Program-made: the position numbers and the translations under genes | DNA from: Diorhabda sublineata | Lineage: Eukaryota; Arthropoda; Insecta; Coleoptera; Chrysomelidae | Reading direction: 5' to 3' | Length of the DNA stretch: 64,000 nt | Assembly (NCBI RefSeq): GCF_026230105.1 | Contig: NC_079474.1 | Coordinates: 7,388,187 to 7,452,186, forward strand | The notes under the pieces: model-generated | What the model was told of the DNA's origin: nothing | Seen by the model: the letters and a program-made list of their open reading frames with translations, nothing else | Database searches by the model: none | Shown here: positions 59,701 to 64,000 of the stretch, in pieces | How positions within the stretch are numbered: position 1 is the stretch's first letter | How the letters are laid out: every line of letters begins with the position of its first letter

Positions 59701-60980
59701 CTCTCTCCTTAACTCTAGCCTCCATAATTGTGAGTAAACTAACAACTTAGAGATTATTATTCTTTAAAAAAGTCTAGCAAATAAACTATTGGGGGGACTG
59801 AACTCAACATTTGAGAATATTACTTCATAGGAAAAATTTGTGTGGTTATTGTTGACTCAAACATGTATAGAAGTAGGTTATTCTGAGGCATTGGGTTCAC
59901 ATGAATGGAGTGATACGTTGTCTGAAATAGTCCGATACAATCTTCAAAGTAAAATCGAAACTTTGAGAAACTACAATATGCATTCTATTGAAAGCAGTTC
60001 TAAGCTGGGAGAAGATATAACAGCATCAGGTAGATATAAAGTATGTGTTTTAAACAAAGGTTTAAAACAATTTATTCATTTTCTTGAAGCTTTGATATAT
60101 ATTTATAGTGCAGGGGTTGAATAATGAAAAATTGTAGTTGAAACTCTATTTTTTCACGTCAATGATTCTTCTAGTAGAAATATATGTTTTTAAAGCAAAA
60201 AGAATTATATTTTTGCAAAATTTGAATAAAGCATCATATATCTAATTACATTCGTTCTTAAAAATTTTAATACGAATAGAAGATTCGGGGTAGAAGCTCA
60301 ATTTCTAATTAAGATGATTGAAGTACACAGTTCTGATCATATGTAGAATATTTTTACCAATTTTACCGATCTCAGCTTATGCACAGAGAACAGAAATTGG
60401 TCTGATTTGACCTGATAAATAGTATGGTAGATGAGAAGTCTCAAAAAATCACAGGAAGCAGTTGATGCGTTCAACTCCTATGTTTTGGAGGTACCACAAT
60501 CGGAATGGACAAAATTCTTCGAATATTTTAGAAAACAATAAAGCCAGATTCAATTATAAATATTTGTTTTTATTTGTCTATTTCAAAACTTAAGTAGCAA
60601 CCCTCGTGATTAATTGGGTTGTAACAATTTTAAATGCCCAAATTGTACAATAACCGGAATCTTTTCGAAAAATTGCTCCACAGTATTTAATGTAGATAGC
60701 CCAATAAACAAAACTATAAAATTCTTCAATATTTGACAAATTAATAGTTACTGTCGCTCCGTTTTTGACAAATCTAAGAAAAGTTTTTTTTCTCTATTTT
60801 ACATGGTAATTATGAAGATATGATTGATATAATATGTTATTAGTGTTATCCCTTACCTTCGTTTTCAAAATATTCCGCTGCATCTCCTACAATGGCTCTT
60901 AATACTATCAAACACAAGAAACATGGAAGACCGTCAAAGTTAATCCGAAATCGAGTCCAGATAGTTGTCCTAAACCGCAT
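31337..60980 (-). CDS. Fibrillar collagen alpha chain (type V/XI-like), 26 exons
   Basis: Secreted precursor of a fibril-forming collagen of the extracellular matrix. Minus-strand exons in coding order: 60980-60857, 59286-59163, 58244-58144, 57172-57016, 55378-55216, 54190-54016, 52480-52194, 51933-51754, 51664-51590, 50365-50255, 50072-49812, 49638-49441, 43879-43412, 43316-43217, 43102-42951, 42879-42628, 42362-42039, 41977-41770, 40426-40257, 39775-39506, 39441-39280, 37545-37330, 36069-35822, 35769-35570, 32911-32727, 31699-31337. The lengths sum to 5274 nt and all phases join, giving 1757 residues, close to vertebrate V/XI alpha-1 chains. Order of parts: signal peptide, TSPN domain with four Cys, acidic Ser/Thr-rich variable region, 13-triplet minor helix, short linker, main helix of about 337 Gly-X-Y triplets, COLFI domain ending GPVCFK. 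There is no VWC domain. The TSPN plus minor-helix layout fits the V/XI group rather than I/II/III. Drosophila lacks a fibrillar collagen, while some other insects keep one. Confidence 0.93.
31733..31896. mobile_element. Foldback MITE copy
   Basis: Contains GTTTACATCACCACTACACC, CTGTCTGACACGCGTTTCGA, TAACCAAGTTATC and, after a short loop, GGAGTATAAACAGTATG and CAACGGTTCCAGG. Lies in the last collagen intron; much of the right arm is lost. Confidence 0.7.
32200..32515 (+). pseudogene. LINE ORF2 3' fragment
   Basis: Plus-strand pieces HLRRMDENRLPRIVLENKP and a basic PPGRPPKRW-like tail are the standard C-terminal end of an insect non-LTR reverse transcriptase. In the last collagen intron. Confidence 0.6.
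32940..33312 (+). pseudogene. LINE reverse-transcriptase fragment
   Basis: The ORF contains IEDQNDLGITVTSNIKWEPR, which matches the V-x-x-x-KDLGI-x-x-x-x-LKW-x-x-HI segment after the RT active site of LINEs. In a collagen intron, antisense to the collagen. Confidence 0.5.
33320..34440. other. Collagen intron sequence without recognised features
   Basis: No coding remnant or repeat boundary that I can defend. Confidence 0.35.
34450..35105 (-). pseudogene. LINE ORF2 3' fragment
   Basis: Minus-strand frames contain WEFGNLGVSVKNDGDETREI, RLATENKMFGDLGK, then INIWKIKLLKRIFGGVQDQN, matching the Y-x-YLG-x-x-I, I-x-x-R-x-x-x-A-x-x and W-x-x-K-x-LR-x-IFGG segments of an insect LINE RT. Broken by several frameshifts. 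Confidence 0.65.
37980..38876 (-). pseudogene. Tigger/pogo-type DNA transposon remnant
   Basis: The minus-strand ORF has KQKRVLVCFEIKFNAIKRLD and KKVAADLGIGEVTVGDWKP, the N-terminal psq/CENP-B-like DNA-binding domain. The end at 38876 reads CAGTAAACTTCCGGTTATCC, a Tigger-style terminal repeat. The opposite end was not found, so it is truncated. In a collagen intron. Confidence 0.75.
40519..40940 (+). pseudogene. Jockey-type LINE 3' fragment
   Basis: Contains LVVDLLTGQCPYKYHLKTI, NDNCKFWEQPMETAEHLLSQ and CPVHFTKRL, the LLTGH-x-x-x-x-x-HL then C-x-FC-x-E-x-ET-AEHLLCECP tail of Jockey-group elements. In a collagen intron, opposite strand. Confidence 0.7.
44650..45062. mobile_element. hAT-like MITE, 413 bp
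   Basis: Ends are CAGTGTTGCCA and, inverted, AAGTGTTGCCA. The flanks TACCCATA (44642-44649) and TACCTATA (45063-45070) are an 8-bp duplication with one mismatch. TAGTACA motifs repeat beneath both ends. It contains the AT microsatellite at 44710-44759 and lies 0.3 kb upstream of the heparanase-like gene. Confidence 0.75.
44710..44759. repeat. (AT)n microsatellite, about 25 units
   Basis: Uninterrupted AT dinucleotide run, flanked on both sides by ACATATTTTATA-like inverted sequence. Confidence 0.97.
45339..46883 (+). CDS. HPSE: Heparanase-like endo-beta-glucuronidase (GH79), intronless
   Basis: Predicted to cleave heparan sulfate chains in the secretory pathway, lysosome or matrix. The 514-residue ORF has an N-terminal hydrophobic segment (about 18-38) that can serve as signal peptide or anchor. 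Catalytic motifs: NWELGNEPNS with acid/base E201, and WLGETSSAYGSGAP with nucleophile E320. Also seen are GPDVTRPQ (241-248), WHQYYLNG (274-281), WLDKLGLAAKMGIEVVMRQ, and a C-terminal Cys like that of human heparanase. Human pro-heparanase is 543 residues; the difference lies mainly around the excised linker, which looks about 35 residues shorter here. The gene is antisense within a collagen intron (43880-49440). Heparanase genes elsewhere usually have introns, so a retrocopy is possible, but I see no obvious poly-A tail or flanking repeat. The intact frame and motifs suggest it is functional. Confidence 0.92.
   Translation: MCNYKYISIRKRSEVIQFCSLIVVILTFIYGVFHSLLTFNTEDQVQTIFIYNSKAAKFKTSSKFLSIALDDAVIAENFKHFDMTNEKLIKMVKHLSPAFFRVGGSGGDKLTFSLNNKTSEIIENVHSEEVVDCENPPNITLSAHNWLKLTNFSKQTFTDLFFGLNALQRFQNGSWDYRNAELMIQFSNENKLIVNWELGNEPNSFKHKFNQEVNASQLAEDFKTLRSILNKNQYKESLLVGPDVTRPQDNHKESEIYLEEFVKNIGSSINKITWHQYYLNGKTAQPKDFLDPDIFDLLKYQINKVREITIMSNRSIWLGETSSAYGSGAPNLSDTFIGTFIWLDKLGLAAKMGIEVVMRQSIFKGHYALLDENYDPNPDWWISLIYKKLVGGNVVPYYSISNDKVRLYVHCLKNEKIKSIVIFGSNVDKIPAKVRIEGLLVNNSSPLKYIYAFQLQSTNLFSKEVYLNGKILKMLPGYELPKILPKRESITPYIIIPPYSLVFWVTPEINIKAC
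47312..47317 (+). terminator. Candidate polyadenylation signal of the heparanase-like gene
   Basis: AATAAA about 430 nt past the stop codon, before the piggyBac remnant begins. Weak on its own. Confidence 0.3.
47484..48187 (-). pseudogene. piggyBac transposase C-terminal remnant
   Basis: The minus-strand ORF has NLTCDNWYTSYHLDAILSKY and KTTIVGTMRKNKYF, then KKNGAYILLSTMHDDSAI, the conserved piggyBac blocks around the last catalytic Asp. After frameshifts it ends with a Cys-containing tail (KCHVYERSVCKKQ). Lies 0.6 kb downstream of the heparanase-like gene. Confidence 0.8.
48190..49000 (-). pseudogene. Jockey-type LINE reverse-transcriptase fragment
   Basis: Minus-strand frames give FDLITGTELQKLPLIVN, FNAIIITGYLPNY, KVFEKMFIKKLHEIIHLNNL, IQDYHFGFRNKH and IQAGVPQGSVLGSTL, the fingers-to-palm order of a Jockey RT. 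The catalytic YADD region is lost and several frameshifts are present. Confidence 0.8.
49074..49202. mobile_element. Foldback MITE copy
   Basis: The right arm is nearly complete: AACTTGGTTATCGAAACACG, CAGACAGTGTAATTGTGAGT and ACTGTGTTCAGTATG, followed by ATCACCAACTGTTCC. The left arm is mostly missing. In the same collagen intron as the heparanase-like gene. Confidence 0.75.
51590..52480 (-). other. Collagen variable region, minor triple helix and linker
   Basis: Exon 52480-52194 is low-complexity, rich in Ser, Thr, Asn and Glu, with no Gly-X-Y. Exon 51933-51754 encodes 13 Gly-X-Y triplets followed by GHVFMIP. The 75-bp exon 51664-51590 encodes a linker with NEKGPDTQTETFRQLLSQHM, which runs into the main helix at MSMRGIEGPMG. 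This is the arrangement of type V/XI N-propeptides. Donors are CCG|gtaaag and ATG|gtaatt. Confidence 0.88.
52030..52105. mobile_element. Partial foldback MITE copy
   Basis: Retains ACGATACATTGTTTATAGAA, ATGCGTGTCAGACAG and TGTAATTGTGAG in family order, with substitutions. Only the core of one arm remains. Confidence 0.5.
52740..53110 (+). pseudogene. DUF4817-type transposon fragment
   Basis: Begins near CTGTGGAGCACAATGTTTTC, similar to the MATVEHKVFC coding start at 22550. Broken frames then give RACPSRVSDDHV, PRTWYTATNC and ME-S-SETAL, paralleling the SSDRV and LGIPQPTVWRVLR region of the other copy. In a collagen intron. Confidence 0.55.
56140..56384 (+). pseudogene. Penelope-like element fragment (GIY-YIG nuclease end)
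   Basis: After a frameshift near 56190 the frame reads IVRFKEHIAHLKYGRTRKSS then IADHAASQSHDI and ending KKSLNKP-stop. With the preceding YIGR-like residues this matches the R-x-x-x-H-x-x-x-x-x-x-x-SA-x-A-x-H end of the GIY-YIG endonuclease that caps Penelope-like retroelements. In a collagen intron. Confidence 0.6.
56514..56610. mobile_element. Foldback MITE copy (one arm)
   Basis: Reads CAGACGATAATTTGGTTATC, AAAAGCGCATCAAACAG and ATGTTGGTGTAGTGGTAGTG, then TAAACAGTGTGTTCA. Left arm missing. Confidence 0.7.
58305..58745 (+). pseudogene. mariner 5' fragment with terminal repeat
   Basis: CGAGGGCTATCTGAAAAGTT followed by TCCGACCT is a standard mariner TIR, preceded by TA. Plus-strand coding then gives MKEKLNAVYQDSTPSCSPG, FWIAEFKPGRISFTDDERLE and RPKTVATSESIE, the N-terminal DNA-binding half. 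The catalytic half is deleted. In a collagen intron. Confidence 0.8.
59374..60607 (+). mobile_element. Degenerate Tc1/mariner element with TIRs
   Basis: The left end ACAGGTTGCTTCTAAATTTA and the right end, read inward as ACGAGGGTTGCTACTTAAGT, are similar inverted repeats. Near the right end a plus-strand frame reads AVDAFNSYVLEVPQSEWTKF, resembling a transposase C-terminus. The ORF at 59840-60124 inside it is unplaced. In the first collagen intron. Confidence 0.55.
60857..60980 (-). other. Collagen first coding exon: start codon and signal peptide
   Basis: The ATG at 60980-60978 is preceded in frame by TAG two codons upstream. The exon encodes an Arg-rich start, then a hydrophobic core LPCFLCLIVLRAIVG (about residues 18-32) and a likely cleavage region around VGDA-AE. 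It ends with one base of a glycine codon at a good donor (GAAG|gtaaggg) and joins in phase to VDLIEVSN in the next exon. No other in-frame Met lies between this ATG and the hydrophobic core. An earlier 5' noncoding exon cannot be ruled out. Confidence 0.75.
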
Positions 60981-62450
60981 GACTAACTACTATTTAGATA
61001 CAAATACGTTTAAAATGATGCTGAACTCTCATGCCTATCTCACTGATTTCATTTCCACACTTCTAATGCATTTCGCACATTTCCTATTACGAATCGAAAC
61101 AAATTATTATGTTAATTGATCGTTATCATGACTTAAATTGAAGTTGTAAATATGTGTGGCGAGTGTCCAAACATAAACTCAATTATTCAATTAAAATACT
61201 CAAGTTAATCAGGAGCCATTGAACTTATTAATTGCATCGTTGAGCTAAATAAGAAACTATGCTCTGCAACACTAATAAACAAAAAAAGATTTTTTTGTTT
61301 ATATCGCGTGTATTGGGATCAATGTTTTAGAAATAGCGTTGAGCTTGTTTTTATGAAAAATTATATTTGTATTGACGGTTGTATGTCATGTAATGATAAT
61401 ATTATATTAACATATTGCGCAAATATTATAACAACATATTGCGAGAATTCAGGACAAACTAAAAAATTTGTGCATACAGCATTTTTTGCACTGTCATTTG
61501 GTCAATGGCGCTTTTCTCCAAATTCCAGCCAGTGACCACACCAAACTTTCTACAGTAAATTCTCTATTCATACTGCCATTTCTGGCAGCACTGTGTGGCA
61601 GTGGCAAAAAAATCAATTTTTGTCATTTCATCAGTCTTAAAATTTTAACAAAATAAATAAAATAAATAAACTATTAATAATATACAATACCAGAACGAAA
61701 TTCCATTACCAACAGTCTGCCAAAGCGAAAAACGTGTCCGTGCGAGTGCAAGTAAGACAGTAATATAGAAACCTGCGGGCTAGAGTGAGAGTGTTTATTG
61801 GAAATCTGTGAACTTCATTAGACATAGATTTAAAAAAGGATACTGTGGGAAAATATTAAAACGCGTATTTTTTTCTTTTAGAAGTGACAATTTGTAGATC
61901 TATTGCTGTTACCTGTACCTGTGACGTACTTTTATATTTTTTACTTTACATTTCGAAGGTCCTAACACAGGTATGAATAAATAGTAGGGATCCTCTATAT
62001 ACATATCATCTCTATACATATCATATCTCTCTTCTCTGCTATCCCCCACCTTCTCCTTCTAGTATTCCTCTAGAAATCATCTTCTGCTTCCTCCTGTTTG
62101 TAGCCTTCTTGTTCCTCCATCACAGGCTGCTGGGATCCATAATGGCCTCGTAGAATGCTTTGTCTTCTTCCTTTTCTATATATTCTATTATCCCCTCTAG
62201 ATCCTTCATCTTTTCTTGAGATATCTTGCATTTGAACTGAGTTTTCAGTAATTAATCCACATAGGGAAGTTCTTCAAAATTATCATTTTTATTTCAAACA
62301 TTTATTTTGTCTCAATTTACCATAATGTCATTTTTCTTTGCTAAAGCTGATGCCACTTTTACAATACCAGGATTCTGGTGCAAAATATGAAAATGTGAAA
62401 TTTTACTGATTCCAAAGTTTTTAGCGTTGAGATACTTCTTAACAAGAGCT
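60981..62450. other. Upstream region of the collagen gene
   Basis: This is where the collagen promoter and any 5' UTR exon should lie. No TATA or splice arrangement could be chosen. At 62130-62250 the minus strand has a short acidic open stretch (MKDLEGIIEYIEKEEDKAFY) that I cannot place. Confidence 0.3.
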
Positions 62451-62469
62451 CTTTGAAGTCAATAAAACC

Positions 62470-63110
62470 CTTAGATTATAAATTAACAAAACACATGTTT
62501 CTTCACGACTTTTGTATTGTAAAATCTTCATTGTAACTTTTGTTATAGTAAAATTTATTTAAGTACTATTCAAATTCCAAAAAGTTTGTAATAAGTGTAT
62601 TTATTTTTAAAAAGTGTTATAAACGACATTTCTGGTGCTGCGAACAGGATTCTCGTATAGAAGCCACCCGTTTCTTGGTCAATTTCAATTGTTTAAAGAA
62701 AATTCACCGAACCTAGGAACAGAAGGAAGAGCATGCTGAGGAAATCATCAGTAAGGATAACTCAATAAACAATATACCAATGAATAACAGTGATATCTCT
62801 TGCCTTTGTGCTACATTGCCCGAATTTTCCTCGGGAGATAATTTATCAATCTTTTTAAAATCAGCCGATAACTTGATTGCTTTTCTATCGACACATAATA
62901 TTATTTATTGTACCAAAGAGAGAACCTAGAGTTTATCTGAATTATTCCAACAAATCTATTTGTACAGACGTACGACCTTCCTTATTAGCTAAGTACGGTG
63001 ACAGACGTTCAGAAGATATTCTAGTTACGCAATCATGGTTCAAAAATTAAATGAGATTTTCGACCAATATCAGCAACGTGTGTCGAATAATGTGATTAAT
63101 TACTCCAACA
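62470..63110 (+). pseudogene. Gypsy-type LTR retrotransposon 5' portion (PBS and broken gag)
   Basis: At about 62633 TGGTGCTGCGAACAGGAT is complementary to a tRNA 3' end finishing CCA and resembling tRNA-Ser, as expected for a primer-binding site after a 5' LTR. Downstream broken frames give FSSGDNLSIFLKSADNLIAF, then KYGDRRSEDILVTQS and LNEIFDQYQQRV, a recognisable gypsy-group gag pattern. The LTR is probably within about 62470-62630, but its left edge is uncertain. Confidence 0.6.
62635..62652 (+). promoter_or_regulatory. Putative retrotransposon primer-binding site
   Basis: The 18 bases starting TGGTGCTGCG are complementary to a 3' end reading ATCCTGTTCGCAGCACCA, which has a CCA end, a plausible discriminator base and a tRNA-Ser-like acceptor. 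Coordinates are accurate to a few bases. Confidence 0.5.
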
Positions 63111-63284
63111 TATTACTTGAAACTGTAATTTTCAAAATTGTGAATATTTGTCGCACTTCCAAATTACTTTACTCTTTAGTATTATTTTTCTCGAAATCTA
63201 CCTGATAATTTTTATTTCTGTGGTCTCCAAGAGCTGTTTCGTTTTTGATGTTTGTGATGTGTTGGTCATTTGTATAGGTATTGC

Positions 63285-63485
63285 AATTCGAATCGATTTA
63301 TTCGCCAGATCTAGCCCATTACGATTTTTTCCTGTTTCTTAACCTTGAAGTTATGCTTGCAGATGTATATTAGATAAGGTCGTATACGTCTTTTTTGAGA
63401 AGAAAGACAGCAACTATTATTTGAAAGGGTTACAAAGGCTAGAATATCGTTAGAATAAGTCTATAGATTTAAAAGAAGCCTTTGT
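63285..63485 (+). pseudogene. mariner transposase C-terminal fragment
   Basis: YSPDLAHYDFFLFLNLEVML and, after a frameshift, FFEKKDSNYYLKGLQRLEYR match the DD34D catalytic block and C-terminus of mariner. No N-terminal half nearby. Confidence 0.75.
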
Positions 63486-63489
63486 CGAT

Positions 63490-64000
63490 AAATAAAATTG
63501 ATTATATGAATATCTTATTTATTTGTTAGATTGCAAACTTTTCAAACAATGCTCGTGCGTAGAAATTTTTGTATAACATGTATATATAAAGCATATACCA
63601 TATCTAATTCATTAATTTATGAGTCAATTATGACAAATGAGAATATATATTTATATAACAAATGTGGAGCACATACGTTAAACGAATTGTAACAAATAAT
63701 TGGAATAAACTATTACGAATGCGTGCTTCAATTATGTAGGCTCCTAATGTTATGGCTATTTAGTCGCATTCTAATTTCAAATAGATTGATAGCCAATTCA
63801 TCATACAAAGGTCAAGTTATTGAAAATCATCTTAAAGAAAATAACTTCATTGGACTCATTTCTCGTGTGTGGGTATTATTGTGAAAATGGCTGTCAATGA
63901 TAAAAATATGTTGCGTGAAACATCTTTATTAAACATAACACACATAAGAGATAAAAGAGAATTTGTTTCAAAATTATAATATCTTCGGATTAAATAGTAA
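63490..64000. other. AT-rich end of window without recognised features
   Basis: No ORF, TIR or repeat that I can support. Confidence 0.35.

Noticed and set aside
59840..60124. Plus-strand 94-codon ORF beginning MWLLLTQTC
   Set aside because: Lies within a degenerate mariner-type element and shows no motif I recognise, so it is not called as a gene.
1..64000. CRISPR arrays, bacterial operons or ribosome-binding sites
   Set aside because: The window is clearly animal nuclear DNA with spliced genes; no spaced identical repeats of the CRISPR kind were seen.

Overview
The window is nuclear DNA of an insect, AT-rich with intron-containing genes and many decayed transposons of kinds common in insects (mariner, piggyBac, hAT, Jockey-like and other LINEs, Penelope-like, gypsy). 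A beetle is my guess, but nothing here proves the order. The complete fibrillar collagen gene argues against Drosophila, which lacks one.

Three protein genes can be modelled from start to stop. (1) On the plus strand, 5614-25893, a ten-exon orthologue of hemipterous/MKK7, the JNK-kinase; the joined CDS is 2097 nt (698 codons plus stop) with every splice phase consistent. (2) On the minus strand, 60980-31337, a 26-exon type V/XI-like fibrillar collagen: signal peptide, TSPN domain, variable region, minor helix, main triple helix and COLFI C-propeptide. The joined CDS is 5274 nt (1757 residues plus stop), again with all phases consistent. (3) Inside one collagen intron and on the opposite strand, 45339-46883, an intronless 514-residue heparanase-like glycosidase with both catalytic glutamates. 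Genes 1 and 2 converge tail to tail, with about 5.4 kb between stop codons.

Layout. 1-5613: upstream DNA with a Harbinger-like MITE, a piggyBac fragment, a foldback element interrupted by a LINE, and a mariner relic. 5614-25893: hep; its introns hold a hAT element with perfect 8-bp target duplications, several Tc1/mariner relics, Jockey-type pieces and two foldback copies. 25894-31336: intergenic, with decayed transposase remnants. 31337-60980: collagen, its introns full of LINE, Tigger/pogo, piggyBac, hAT, Penelope-like and mariner remnants plus the heparanase gene. 60981-64000: a gypsy gag start with a tRNA-Ser-like primer-binding site, and a mariner 3' end.

The points most worth a second look are the heparanase gene nested antisense in a collagen gene, the absence from the collagen C-propeptide of both cysteines (C2, C3) that usually make interchain disulfides, the apparent lack of the excised linker in the heparanase, and a palindromic foldback repeat present in at least seven places.
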